64,000 bases of DNA from Reinekea sp. G2M2-21 (GCF_015687175.1 NZ_JADPQG010000002.1:372001-436000), one strand, 5' to 3'. Numbered from the stretch's first letter, positions 26,360-35,160 are shown. Translations and numbers: made by a program. The notes: generated by a model not told the origin, from the letters alone.

Positions 26360-27262
26360 TTGGAAATCCTGGGATATGTTGCCGCCTTGGGCGCCGCCAG
26401 TTGTTGGGCGGTCGCTGGCTTACTGGCGGTTGGACCGGTTCGAGTTTTGGGTCCGATACCGTTTAACGCCTTGCGAATGTTAATTGTCGCCAGCCTGCTC
26501 ACCCTTTGGTTACTGGTAACCGGACAGTGGTCCTGGCCAAATACATACGCCCTGACAACGCTGATACTTTCAGGTTTCATTGGTATTTTTTTGGGCGATA
26601 CCCTGCTCTTTACCAGCGTCAAAATATTAGGCCCGAGAATGGCTGGTCTGTTGTTTGCAACCAACGCGCCGTTGTCCTTCCTGTTTGGCGTCTTCATTCT
26701 CAGGGAGTCCGTCAATGCTGTGAATCTGCTCGGTGTGGTCGCAGTGATCCTAGGGGTCTTCATTGCGATCATGGCTCGCGCCAAAGCAGGCACCCATCAT
26801 TGGGAGCAGTCTGCAGGCCATACAGGGCTGGGCATATTGGCGGGTTTTGGTGCAGCCACCTGTCAATCCGTGGGCGCACTGATTGTCGTCGGTTTGCTAC
26901 GAGACGACCAAGACCCGGTATTCGCGACCATGGTAAGGGTATGGGTCGCAGTGTTGTTTCTGTTCATCAGTTTGTTTTTTAGCCGTTTTTCCGGTGGCTT
27001 CGGTCGTTATCGCCTGTTAACTCCGCGGCTGATGACCATCCTGATGTTCAGCGGACTGATGGGCATGGCGATTGGCATGAGTCTGTACCTGATCAGTATC
27101 AGTTTAGCGCCATTGGGCATTGCCACTATCCTCAGTGCCACGACTCCGGTGATTATCCTACCGCTACTGTGGATATTTACCGGAGAACGGCCCTCCTGGC
27201 GCTCTACGATGGCAGCCTGTATTGTGGTCGCCGGAACTAGCTTGATTTTTGTCGCCCGGTAA
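26360..27262 (+). CDS. EamA/DMT-family transporter
   Basis: The 300-residue protein has ten predicted helices in two EamA repeats (residues about 5-135 and 155-298), each beginning with a small-residue-rich helix (AALGAASCWAVAG; ILAGFGAATCQSVG) and closing with the typical GVVAVILGVFIAI and ACIVVAGTSLIF helices. Family members export amino acids or other metabolites. TTG at 26360 is the only sensible start, preceded by TTTGGGGA. It is followed after four bases by a small membrane gene. Confidence 0.88.
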   Translation: MEILGYVAALGAASCWAVAGLLAVGPVRVLGPIPFNALRMLIVASLLTLWLLVTGQWSWPNTYALTTLILSGFIGIFLGDTLLFTSVKILGPRMAGLLFATNAPLSFLFGVFILRESVNAVNLLGVVAVILGVFIAIMARAKAGTHHWEQSAGHTGLGILAGFGAATCQSVGALIVVGLLRDDQDPVFATMVRVWVAVLFLFISLFFSRFSGGFGRYRLLTPRLMTILMFSGLMGMAIGMSLYLISISLAPLGIATILSATTPVIILPLLWIFTGERPSWRSTMAACIVVAGTSLIFVAR

Positions 27263-27266
27263 ACCT

Positions 27267-27608
27267 ATGAAAAGCAAAGACAGATTATTTCAAATCATGA
27301 CGCCTTGGGCAGCTTGGTATCGAGCTTTCAAAGTACTGGCAGTCGTTCAACTGCTGGTCTCGATCCTGTTACCCTTTGTGTGGCCAGATCTGGATACCGG
27401 TCTGTGGCTGCTCTCGTTCGCACTATTGGCGTTTTGGCTGTCCAACTACGCCTTACTGCGCCTGACCTTGCACCACAACCCAAAACGTCATGGTTTGGTA
27501 GGGTGGTTCGTGGGATTGTGGGAGAATCTGTTATTTATCATCTGGTTTGGGGTACTGCTGGCCATTGTTATGCTTATCATCAAAACTGTCGGCTTGATGG
27601 TCGGCTAA
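27267..27608 (+). CDS. Small membrane protein following the DMT transporter
   Basis: The 113-residue protein has three hydrophobic segments (about residues 22-40, 45-61 and 80-110) and a basic loop (HHNPKRHG). ATG at 27267 lies four bases behind the transporter stop, so both are probably co-expressed. No family was recognised. It is convergent with the next gene. Confidence 0.65.
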   Translation: MKSKDRLFQIMTPWAAWYRAFKVLAVVQLLVSILLPFVWPDLDTGLWLLSFALLAFWLSNYALLRLTLHHNPKRHGLVGWFVGLWENLLFIIWFGVLLAIVMLIIKTVGLMVG

Positions 27609-27644
27609 AGTTGAGCAGGCAGCAAATGGGCGAGCGGATTGAAT

Positions 27645-28121
27645 TCAGGCCGTCCACCAAAGCTGCAGCCCGTAAGCGATAACCGCACCAAAAGCCAGTC
27701 CGGTAAATACTTCACCCACACTGTGACCTATACGTTCTCGGAAACGCTGTATCACCAGTTTGCCTTTATTGGGTTCGCGACTAAAGGCTAGCTGCCTCAA
27801 CTGCATGAATTCATCCATCAGAATATTCAATGCGGCGGCGTGTTTGCCGGCAGCCAAACGCACTCCCATCGCATCGTAAGCAACCACCGACATAAAGATA
27901 AACGAAAGGGCAAACAGGCTAGAGCCAAACCCTTCGTGCAGGCCGATGGCCATGGTTAAAGCCGCCACCGTCGACGAATGGCTGCTCGGCATGCCACCGG
28001 AGGCGAAGATCACATCCGGGCTTATGCTTCGGTGAGTGATGGCCTGCACAACACCTTTCGCGGTCTGTGCAGCCAGATTACCGACCACCGCGGCCATAAG
28101 GGGGTAAGAAAAAAGTTCCAT
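27645..28121 (-). CDS. Divergent PAP2-family (DUF212/YuiD-like) membrane protein
   Basis: The 158-residue protein matches the DUF212 family related to acid phosphatase/haloperoxidase-like PAP2 enzymes: FASGGMPSSHSSTVAALT with the conserved SGGMPSSHS signature, YDAMGVRLAAGKHA and RERIGHSVGEVFTGLAFG near the end. Four to five membrane helices are visible. Similar proteins are found across bacteria and plant plastids, with a proposed but unproven lipid phosphatase role. It appears monocistronic. Confidence 0.88.
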   Translation of the reverse strand: MELFSYPLMAAVVGNLAAQTAKGVVQAITHRSISPDVIFASGGMPSSHSSTVAALTMAIGLHEGFGSSLFALSFIFMSVVAYDAMGVRLAAGKHAAALNILMDEFMQLRQLAFSREPNKGKLVIQRFRERIGHSVGEVFTGLAFGAVIAYGLQLWWTA

Positions 28122-28220
28122 ATCGACTGTTTGTAATGGGCTCTGCCTTAATCATACACAACACGGCGAAAAATGCGCCTCGGTGTCAGCGGATAAATCG
28201 CCTTTTGCCCCAAAGAGGGC

Positions 28221-28847
28221 TCAGCCTAAAGCCAGCCAAACGCCCACAAACAGCATCAAACTGCCAGCAATGCGGTTAAGTACCCGGACATTGGCCGATT
28301 TCTGTAATAATCGATTTAACGAGCGTCCGCCTGCGGCATAGGTCATCAATGCAATCCATTCGATTAACAGGATCAGTACCACCAACAAGGTTAATTGCCC
28401 CGGCAATGGCAAAGACTCATCGATAAAGGGCGGCAACAACACCATAAAGAACGCCCAGCCTTTTGGGTTAGCAACCGCCGTAACAAATCCCTGAGTCATC
28501 AGGGTAACGCGGGATATTGTTGGGTCGTCAGGATTCACCTGATCTGGAATCGCCATTTTGCCTTTGGAACGCCACATCTGCATACCCAACCAGATTAAAT
28601 AGGCGCCTCCGAGCCATTTAAACAGGGTAAACGCCCAGGGCGCACCGAGCATGACGGCTGCGACACCAACAACCGCCGCAATCGCAACTAGGCCGACACC
28701 GACCAGTTCACCTGCCATCATCCATAAGGTGCGTCGCACGCCAAGTGTAATACCCAAGGTCATCGAAAGAGTCATGCACATGCCAGGAGTAAAGGAGACA
28801 AATAAAAAGGTTGGCACGAAGGCCGCTAACAACGCGAAATTCAACAC
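28221..28847 (-). CDS. LysE/RhtB-family exporter
   Basis: The 208-residue protein has six predicted helices and the family start FVSFTPGMCMTLSMTLGITLG (the TPGP-like region after TM1) plus a FVTAVANPKGWAFF segment, which is the conserved NPK(A/G)W motif of LysE/RhtB amino acid exporters. GTG at 28845-28847 follows GAGG with good spacing. Substrate unknown. Confidence 0.9.
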   Translation of the reverse strand: MLNFALLAAFVPTFLFVSFTPGMCMTLSMTLGITLGVRRTLWMMAGELVGVGLVAIAAVVGVAAVMLGAPWAFTLFKWLGGAYLIWLGMQMWRSKGKMAIPDQVNPDDPTISRVTLMTQGFVTAVANPKGWAFFMVLLPPFIDESLPLPGQLTLLVVLILLIEWIALMTYAAGGRSLNRLLQKSANVRVLNRIAGSLMLFVGVWLALG

Positions 28848-29093
28848 GGAAATGCCTCAAAGTGGACTGCGAAACCAGCGCCCCGGCGACCAGAATTAAG
28901 GCCAGAGCAGAACACATAGTACTGTTGTCAGAGGCAAAACCAAGTGGTCATGCCATCCGTTTGCTTAACCCAATTCTACAAACCGACCAATAAACCGTTA
29001 TATCCTGTGCTGAAATGATAACGGTGCCACTTGCAAATTGTGAGGCTGTGATACACTCAACCTATTCAACTTTCACAGCATTGAGGTCCTATC

Positions 29094-29750
29094 ATGCGAC
29101 ATTTGAGCAAATTGGTCATGGTGTCACTGGCCACTGTCGGCGCCAGTGTAACCGCGTTTGCAGACGTGGGTGTACTCGACAAATACGAGTGCCATAAAAA
29201 TCAGGAAACCAAAAAATATCACTGCCATGGCCCGGTTGAGCTGGCCAAACTGGGGGGTGTCATCGTCGGTGCGGATACGCGAGTTCAGGGCTGGGCAGGA
29301 GCCGATAACGGTCTTTTCCTGTTTGCGGGTGTCGCGGCAAATATCGAAGTGAACTATAAATGGATCGCGGCCACAGGCAGTTACTTCATGATGCCCCAAG
29401 TGACTAACGCGGATCCGGAAAACATCAACTTTGACGATTCCATTTACCTGCAAGGTTGGGAAGCCGGGTTGAAATTCGGTCCGGGCGTGGGTCGGCTCGG
29501 GTCAAAAATGTACGTCACCGCGGGGTGGTCTAATCCAGTTGTTACTGACGTTGGTGATGCCTCCAACAATGCCAACATTGCGGGCTATTACGCCGGTGCG
29601 GGTTTTGGTGCCAATACCCAAACACTGGTCTTTGACGTTATCGCAACCTACCGCGATGCCACTGCAGTGGCTGAGTTTCTGACCGATCAGGGTCAATCAC
29701 CGGATGTGCTCAGCTTTGATACCCGAGTAGCTATTGGCTGGCGTTTTTAA
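29094..29750 (+). CDS. YHYH-motif outer-membrane barrel protein, copy 1
   Basis: The 218-residue product has a signal peptide (cleavage near residue 23 at AFA), then a short motif KYECHKNQETKKYHCHG, a Cys-His ... Tyr-His-Cys-His arrangement that matches the YHYH-type motif and could bind a metal. The remaining 170 residues alternate in strands with many Gly and aromatic residues and end in the barrel-type terminal RVAIGWRF. The next gene is a paralogue with the same layout. Function unknown. A promoter lies in the 245-base region before it. Confidence 0.75.
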   Translation: MRHLSKLVMVSLATVGASVTAFADVGVLDKYECHKNQETKKYHCHGPVELAKLGGVIVGADTRVQGWAGADNGLFLFAGVAANIEVNYKWIAATGSYFMMPQVTNADPENINFDDSIYLQGWEAGLKFGPGVGRLGSKMYVTAGWSNPVVTDVGDASNNANIAGYYAGAGFGANTQTLVFDVIATYRDATAVAEFLTDQGQSPDVLSFDTRVAIGWRF

Positions 29751-29769
29751 TCAAACGGAATCGTTGTAC

Positions 29770-30381
29770 ATGAAATCAGTATTAATCCCGCTGCTGGCGG
29801 GACTGGCGCCTTTGTGTTTTGCTACGCCTGGCGCAGTCGATGAGTACGATTGTCATCGTGATTTTGACTCTGGTGAATACCACTGTCACGGCAGTGATGA
29901 TCGGGCCAAACAACAACATACGCTGATCGGCATCAGCAGTCGAACGGATGTCTGGCGCTATAGCGACGGTCCAATGAATGTTTTTTCCGGCGCGGCTGCA
30001 GAACTAGAATTGGCTTTCGATCACCTGGCCCTGCACGGTGGCTACGCGTATCAGATTCATGTGACCGGCGCTGAGGACTACAACCTGACCGGTTGGGACA
30101 TTGGTTTGAAGGCCGGTCCCAACATAGCGCGCTTGGGTTTTCATCCCTATGTTGAAGCGGGCTACTTCAGTCAGAATTTCAATCTGTTGTTCGGTCAGCA
30201 GTTACCTTTTTCGGGTATTCAGTACGGTGTCGGATTGATCTGGAACCGTAACGCCATGGCGTTTGATCTGCGGCTGATGAACAAAACCATCGGCGAACTG
30301 GAGCAGGTTTGGAGCTCGCTGGGCGCACCGGGTGTTATCATGAACGCGACTGGACAGTTCGGTCTGTATTTTCGTTTTTAA
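29770..30381 (+). CDS. YHYH-motif outer-membrane barrel protein, copy 2
   Basis: The 203-residue paralogue of the upstream gene has a signal peptide ending near residue 19 (LCFAT), the motif DEYDCHRDFDSGEYHCHG and a barrel-like body ending FGLYFRF. It aligns with copy 1 in WDIGLKAGPNIARLG against WEAGLKFGPGVGRLG, so the two arose by duplication. ATG at 29770 lies 19 bases behind copy 1 and probably shares its transcript. Function unknown. Confidence 0.72.
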   Translation: MKSVLIPLLAGLAPLCFATPGAVDEYDCHRDFDSGEYHCHGSDDRAKQQHTLIGISSRTDVWRYSDGPMNVFSGAAAELELAFDHLALHGGYAYQIHVTGAEDYNLTGWDIGLKAGPNIARLGFHPYVEAGYFSQNFNLLFGQQLPFSGIQYGVGLIWNRNAMAFDLRLMNKTIGELEQVWSSLGAPGVIMNATGQFGLYFRF

Positions 30382-30393
30382 CCAGAACAAAGT

Positions 30394-30420
30394 GTCACGG
30401 CGGAATTCCCCTTCCGTGAC
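30394..30420. terminator. Hairpin between convergent genes
   Basis: GTCACGG/CCGTGAC (7 bp, extendable to 9 by GGAA/TTCC shift) separates the YHYH pair from the opposing UPF0149 gene. There is no long T run on either strand, so its terminator function is a weak inference. Confidence 0.4.
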
Positions 30421-30426
30421 CCGAAC

Positions 30427-31059
30427 TCAGTGCGCGATGCCACGATCCATCTCCATGGCCATGCCCAAGCGGACATGCAAGTCAGCCGCCTTTGGCAGGT
30501 TCGCGAGTACTTGTTCTGCAAGTTGATCTGGCCGCATGACCGATTGGCGTTGTTTTAAATAATTGTTGGCGTGTTCGGTGCTGGAAAAAAACTTCAGCGC
30601 AAACACCTGAGACTGCAATTCACCGCGCAATTCCTGTGCAATGGAAGCAGACCAAACAGATTCAACTCGCCGGTAACCGACTTCAAAGCCATGACTGAAA
30701 CTGTTTAGTGGACTCGCCGGCGCTAACGCTTGCAATGGATCCGTTTCATCGGGTAGAGCATATTTTTGCTGCGCCATGCGCGACTTGCTGTGCAACGCAT
30801 ACGAAATCAGCACATTGACGGCCTCAGCGGGCTTTTCCCCTTCCAGCTGGATAAGTGGCAACAGATCCCCGAGCCATTCCGTTGGAGAAATCTCTGCCGG
30901 TGCGGCATTAATCGCAAACAGATAGCCGTCGATGGAGGCAAGATTGGGCATCAATTCATGATTAACGATGCGATCTTGTTGGCTGCGTTCTTTAAACCGG
31001 GCGAGCAGAGCGTCGAGCGCTTCTCGGTAACTGTAGCTTTTTGCCCATTGATTGGTCAT
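30427..31059 (-). CDS. UPF0149 (YgfB/YecA-like) family protein
   Basis: The 210-residue product has the family GYLFAINAAPAEISPTEWL motif (residues about 44-63), a GEKPAEAVNVLI segment and a second-half FSHGFEVGYRRVE block. The C-terminal zinc-binding SEC-C motif of longer YecA proteins is absent. Role unknown; YgfB-like proteins have been linked to antibiotic-related regulation in Pseudomonas. ATG at 31057-31059 follows AAGGTATT. The DUF1244 gene lies ten bases upstream on the same strand. Confidence 0.75.
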   Translation of the reverse strand: MTNQWAKSYSYREALDALLARFKERSQQDRIVNHELMPNLASIDGYLFAINAAPAEISPTEWLGDLLPLIQLEGEKPAEAVNVLISYALHSKSRMAQQKYALPDETDPLQALAPASPLNSFSHGFEVGYRRVESVWSASIAQELRGELQSQVFALKFFSSTEHANNYLKQRQSVMRPDQLAEQVLANLPKAADLHVRLGMAMEMDRGIAH

Positions 31060-31069
31060 CGCGAATACC

Positions 31070-31366
31070 TTATTCCTGTGGTTTCGATTGCTCGAAATGA
31101 GCCAGCTGGTCTGCGCTGGCTTCTTGCTGGTAGCGCGCTTTCCATTGTTCATACGGCATGCCATAGACAATTTCACGGGCTTGTTCTTTGTCGACCGACT
31201 CGCCATGTTCCTCAGCTGCTGCGCTATACCATTTTGACAGGCAATTGCGACAAAAACCGGCCAGATTCATCAGATCGATATTCTGGACATCTTTACGAGC
31301 GTCGAGATGTTGCAGCAACCGTCTGAACACGGCGGCTTCGATATCGGTTTGGGTTTGTTTATCCAT
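31070..31366 (-). CDS. DUF1244 protein
   Basis: The 98-residue product matches DUF1244: RRLLQHLDAR, DVQNIDLMNLAGFCRNCLSKWY (two cysteines, CRNC) and REIVYGMPYEQWKARYQ. It is a small helical protein of unknown function that is common in proteobacteria. ATG at 31364-31366 follows GGAG. It heads a likely two-gene transcript with the UPF0149 gene. Confidence 0.9.
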   Translation of the reverse strand: MDKQTQTDIEAAVFRRLLQHLDARKDVQNIDLMNLAGFCRNCLSKWYSAAAEEHGESVDKEQAREIVYGMPYEQWKARYQQEASADQLAHFEQSKPQE

Positions 31367-31427
31367 GGTCGATTCTCCATTCTGAAGCACTCACCGAGCG
31401 TAACGTGGGTGGTGCGGTTTGTTAAGC

Positions 31428-31820
31428 TCAGCCACCAGCCTTTTTCACGTGGAAGCCTTTTGCCTGTAATACGTCCATCAACAGGTCACGGAAATCACCT
31501 TGAATTTCAATGACACCATCCTTAACCGTGCCGCCAGTGCCACATTTGCTTTTCAATTCTTTAGCCAAAACCTTTAACTCAGTTGGCGTCATCAACACGC
31601 CATCAACCAGCGTCACGCCTTTGCCTTTACGGCCTTTGGTTTCGCGCCTAATCCGCACGATACCATCACCTTCGGGGATCTGTTCTTCGGCGCACCGGCA
31701 GGCAGCGATCGGCTGGTCACAGTCGGGGCAGATTTTACCGTCCTCTGTGCTGTATACACGACGGTTATTGCCGAGCAAATCATCGAGTCCGGCAAGGGAT
31801 GACGTTTTCTTCTTTGACAT
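31428..31820 (-). CDS. yciH: Translation initiation factor SUI1/YciH family
   Basis: The 130-residue protein has a SUI1 (eIF1-like) domain with GDGIVRIRRETKGRKGKGVT, the KCGTGGTVKDGVIEIQGD core and a GFHVKKAGG end. An N-terminal CPDC...CRC cluster (residues about 31-45) looks like a zinc ribbon and is common in bacterial YciH proteins. YciH has been reported to influence start-codon selection fidelity. ATG at 31818-31820. Confidence 0.93.
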   Translation of the reverse strand: MSKKKTSSLAGLDDLLGNNRRVYSTEDGKICPDCDQPIAACRCAEEQIPEGDGIVRIRRETKGRKGKGVTLVDGVLMTPTELKVLAKELKSKCGTGGTVKDGVIEIQGDFRDLLMDVLQAKGFHVKKAGG

Positions 31821-31924
31821 AGGGCAGTTTTAAAAAAGTAACTTACGGAAGTGTTAATTGAACGGTTGGCAAAGTAAATGACTGATGGGGGCTGCCACCA
31901 GTCATTTGTCGGGCAAGCACCGAA

Positions 31925-32545
31925 TTAAACGATGTCGAGTAGTTCCACTTCGAAAATAAGCGCCTGGTATGGACCAATAGCACCACCAGCGCCTTGTGCA
32001 CCGTAAGCCAGATTGTGTGGGATATAAAGTTTCCACTTGTCACCAGGAACCATCAATTGTAATGCTTCTGTCCAACCTGCAATCACACCGTTTACCGCGA
32101 ATTCAATAGGTTGACCACGCTGAACAGAACTGTCGAAGACTTCACCGTTAATGAGTGTTCCGTGGTAGTGAGTCTTTACTTTGGAATTTACCGCCGGTTT
32201 GGTTCCGGAAGCATCACCTGAGACCAGAACTTCGTATTGCAGACCTGAAGCTGTGACAGTGACTTCATCACGCTTGGCATTTTCAGCCAGAAACGCTTCA
32301 CCTTCACCGGCCAGCACTTTTTCTTTTTCAGCTTGAGCCGCAGCCAAACGTTCGCGAATGACTTCATACGCCTGCTGCATATCCATTGGATTGATTGGAT
32401 CAGCAACTTGGGTAAAGGCATCCAACACACCCTCGGTGACCGCTTTGATATCCAGACCTTCAAAAGGCTGTTCCAACAACTGGCCACCCATCTGACGACC
32501 AATGCCGTAGCTGACGCGTAATTCCGGGGTATCGTATTTAGACAT
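31925..32545 (-). CDS. FKBP-type peptidyl-prolyl isomerase (FklB-like)
   Basis: The 206-residue product has the FkpA/FklB N-terminal dimerisation helices (VSYGIGRQMGGQLLEQ, residues 10-100) and a C-terminal FKBP domain with VKTHYHGTLINGEVFDSS, GVIAGWTEALQLM, LYIPHNLAYG and LIFEVELLDI. No signal peptide is evident (MSKYDTPE), so it resembles cytoplasmic FklB. It accelerates proline isomerisation. It appears single. Confidence 0.93.
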   Translation of the reverse strand: MSKYDTPELRVSYGIGRQMGGQLLEQPFEGLDIKAVTEGVLDAFTQVADPINPMDMQQAYEVIRERLAAAQAEKEKVLAGEGEAFLAENAKRDEVTVTASGLQYEVLVSGDASGTKPAVNSKVKTHYHGTLINGEVFDSSVQRGQPIEFAVNGVIAGWTEALQLMVPGDKWKLYIPHNLAYGAQGAGGAIGPYQALIFEVELLDIV

Positions 32546-32623
32546 AGTTATTCCACTGGTTTGAGATAAAAATTGGCCGCGCAGTGTAGCACAGCCAAGT
32601 AAAAGGGAGCAGGCCAGACCGAA

Positions 32624-33280
32624 TTACACCGAAGATGTCTGCTCCTGTTGAATCTGCTGCAACGCTTCTTTAAAGACGTCGGCTGGCTGACCACCATTGA
32701 TGGCGTATTTTTGATTGATGATGAAAGTCGGAACTGACTGAATGCCCATTCGATGCATACGGCGCTGCTCATCGCGAACCTCTTGCGCAAATTCATCACT
32801 GTCAAGCACAGCGGCGGCTGTTGCTCGGTCTAGCCCGACACTGGCAACAACGTCTAGCAGGGTTTCAGCATCGTTAAGCCGTTTGTTGTCGGTAAAATGT
32901 GCTTGGAACAACGCCAATTTCAAGTCGGTTTGTTTGCCCTGACCTTTAGCCCAGGTTAACAGCCGATGACAATCAAATGAGTTGATCATGATGCCATCGT
33001 CTGCGAAATTGAAGGTAAATCCCGCCTGTTCACCCATTACAGATATCCGCTCGCGATTTGCATCACTCTGTTCGGGCGTTATTCCATATTTTTCCATCAG
33101 ATGTTCGCGCAAATTCTGACCGGCCACCGACATATCCGGATTCAGTTCAAAAGCATGCCAACTAATGTCGGCGTCAATGTCGTTTCCCAGCGCTTGCAGC
33201 GCTATTTCCAGGTTTTTATAGCCGATTGCACACCAAGGACACATGACATCTGAAACGATTTCGATGGACATCTTATTCAT
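32624..33280 (-). CDS. DsbA-family oxidoreductase (FrnE/2-hydroxychromene isomerase type)
   Basis: The 218-residue thioredoxin-fold protein has CPWC in VSDVMCPWCAIGYKNLE and a helical insertion, then a cis-Pro segment (QSVPTFIINQKYAINGG). There is no signal peptide, so it is cytoplasmic and of the FrnE type, which responds to oxidative or polyketide/quinone stress rather than forming periplasmic disulfides. ATG codons at residues 1 and 4 are both possible starts. Confidence 0.9.
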   Translation of the reverse strand: MNKMSIEIVSDVMCPWCAIGYKNLEIALQALGNDIDADISWHAFELNPDMSVAGQNLREHLMEKYGITPEQSDANRERISVMGEQAGFTFNFADDGIMINSFDCHRLLTWAKGQGKQTDLKLALFQAHFTDNKRLNDAETLLDVVASVGLDRATAAAVLDSDEFAQEVRDEQRRMHRMGIQSVPTFIINQKYAINGGQPADVFKEALQQIQQEQTSSV

Positions 33281-33447
33281 AGCAACACTTCTTCACAAAA
33301 ATGTGAATTCTCTTGATACGTAGATATACCCTGCTATGGCGGCAAAAAGTTGGGCTTCAAGGTAAAACAGGTTTTTTTATGTAATCGACAGCCACGGAAT
33401 TTTAGACTTTAGTCGTATATACCAAAGTCGTATTCATGGAGATTGCC

Positions 33448-33570
33448 ATGCCAATGCCAAAGGGTCGTCCGGATTCTGAATCGCACAGTAAGTCCTATAT
33501 TGTTGTCGGGCTCTTACAGGGATTTACCTTAACCATTTCGCTGTTCTTGCTGATCGGCATGGGTTTGTAG
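33448..33570 (+). CDS. Small single-span membrane protein (40 aa)
   Basis: A 40-codon frame with a good ribosome site (GGAGAT, 4 bases before ATG 33448) encodes a polar head (MPMPKGRPDSESHSKS) and a hydrophobic tail (about residues 17-40, with the VVGLLQGF...LFLLIGMGL pattern) that ends in a TAG. The head-tail layout is typical for tail-anchored or C-in small proteins. Another in-frame ATG at 33436 is possible. It is convergent with the AraC gene and preceded by 160 bases of upstream sequence without terminator. I do not recognise it. Confidence 0.5.
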   Translation: MPMPKGRPDSESHSKSYIVVGLLQGFTLTISLFLLIGMGL

Positions 33571-33584
33571 GGTATTTGCCTGGC

Positions 33585-34403
33585 TCAGCAGCCAAGCAGG
33601 TTGGTTTGATAGAACTTCGGCGTCACCGCCAGTCGGCGCTTGAAATGTCGCTGAAAGTGGGCCTGATCCGCAAAACCAAGCTCCAGAGCAACACTGCTCA
33701 ATGCCTGGCCCGATCTTAACAGCTGCTTCGCACGCTTAATGCGGCTGTCTAATTGAAAGGCATGTGGGGTTTGACCGAATCGAGCTTTGAAACTTCGAAT
33801 CAATTGGTATCGGCTCAGCCCGGTCTGCGCGCTGAAGTCTGACAAGGTTAAATTATCCCCCAGCCGATCCATGATCATCTCTCTTGCTGTATCGGCTGCG
33901 CGCAGCGAACCGTTCTTTGCAGGTGACTCTGCTTCAGTCACAGCAAACAATAAGGGAACTAAGGCGAGGAATTCCGTTTCGACCTCCAGTGTTGATGACG
34001 CTGACATTAGCGTATAGTAAAAGTGCTGAATTGCGGCGAAAACGCGAAAATCTTCGTTCTTATTCGCAGAAAATTCCCGATAGTCAGAACCATATTTACC
34101 ATCGAGTTCGGCCTGAATCTGGCCTAACCAGGTTGTGTCCAAAAACAGCATTCGATAAGACCAGTCCCCTTGGTGAGGATTACAGGAATGGGCCATGCCC
34201 GGATTAATCGTCACCGTCGAGCCGGCACCAATACTCTGCACTGAGCTGCCATTGCGATAACGAGCGCTGCCGGTATCGATAATTCCGAATGAAAATTCAT
34301 CATGACTGTGCGTGTGATAACAGGCCGTTGAATTCACCGTCGTACGTACTTCAATATGCGGACACTGCGGACTGCGAAAAAAAACAGGCGCTATTTCGGT
34401 CAT
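33585..34403 (-). CDS. AraC-family transcriptional regulator
   Basis: The 272-residue product has an N-terminal cupin-like sensor (HTHSHDEFSFGII, GSTVTINPGMAH) and a C-terminal AraC double helix-turn-helix (LSDFSAQTGLSRYQLIRSFK and LSSVALELGFADQAHFQRHF). It lies eleven bases behind the LysE-type exporter gene on the same strand, so it probably co-regulates it, as is usual for AraC/LysE pairs. The effector is likely an amino acid or related compound. ATG at 34401-34403 follows GAGGA. Confidence 0.92.
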   Translation of the reverse strand: MTEIAPVFFRSPQCPHIEVRTTVNSTACYHTHSHDEFSFGIIDTGSARYRNGSSVQSIGAGSTVTINPGMAHSCNPHQGDWSYRMLFLDTTWLGQIQAELDGKYGSDYREFSANKNEDFRVFAAIQHFYYTLMSASSTLEVETEFLALVPLLFAVTEAESPAKNGSLRAADTAREMIMDRLGDNLTLSDFSAQTGLSRYQLIRSFKARFGQTPHAFQLDSRIKRAKQLLRSGQALSSVALELGFADQAHFQRHFKRRLAVTPKFYQTNLLGC

Positions 34404-34414
34404 GGTTAGGTTCC

Positions 34415-35032
34415 TCAATGGATAAACCTGTGACTGTCAGAAAGCCATAAACTGGCAATCGACAGCACTAATAATAAGGCCATGATTCGATTAAACCACC
34501 GCTGACGATCCGACGTCGTCAATAATATTTGCAGAGCTTGACCCAAAAACGCCCAGGTACCGACGGATATCACACAGATGAGCAAAGACAAGCTTGCAAA
34601 ACTTGTCAAAACAAACACCGGATCATCTTGGTTGAGTATAAACAGGCTGACCCCAGACGAGGCAACCAACCATGCTTTCGGATTTAGCCACTGCAGTAAG
34701 GCACCGGACCACCAACCTGGCGGGCGTTGCAGATCATCCGCTTGCCATCGTTGTGGTTGAGCAGACGCTATTTTTAATGCGAGGTAAAGTATAAACAGCC
34801 CACCAACTATGGCCATACCAAGCTGTAATTGTCGACTGTGTTCCAGTAGCCGACTCAGGCCGAGGCCCGCGGTAAGCACTACAATCAGGTACGCCACGCT
34901 AGCCCCCATAACATGAGGTAGGGTACGCAGAAAACCAAACCGAGCCCCAGAATTGGTTGCAACCAGGTTCACCGGACCTGGCGTAATAGCGCCGACCAAC
35001 GCAAACAAACCCATTGAAATAAGCAACGACAT
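34415..35032 (-). CDS. LysE-family exporter, paired with AraC regulator
   Basis: The 205-residue protein has six predicted helices and the LysE/RhtB marks: GAITPGPVNLVATNSGARFG after TM1 and LLQWLNPKAWLVASS (NPKAW). It resembles the exporter at 28221 only at family level. ATG at 35030-35032 follows AAAGAGGTGACT. The gene is first in a two-gene unit with the AraC regulator. Confidence 0.9.
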   Translation of the reverse strand: MSLLISMGLFALVGAITPGPVNLVATNSGARFGFLRTLPHVMGASVAYLIVVLTAGLGLSRLLEHSRQLQLGMAIVGGLFILYLALKIASAQPQRWQADDLQRPPGWWSGALLQWLNPKAWLVASSGVSLFILNQDDPVFVLTSFASLSLLICVISVGTWAFLGQALQILLTTSDRQRWFNRIMALLLVLSIASLWLSDSHRFIH

Positions 35033-35160
35033 AGTCACCTCTTTAATGCAGAAAACAAGAACGTAACAGTGCAACGGGCACTGGGTATTGAACAAAATTG
35101 CGGTATCGAAGACAGTAACGATACACTGCGGCTACGTCGTCGTTGTTACTGAGTTTGAAC

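Noticed and set aside
31439-31454. Third parS-like sequence, TTTTTCACGTGGAAGC
   Set aside because: Only the CACGTGGAA core matches; the ends differ and the palindrome is broken. It lies within yciH coding sequence.
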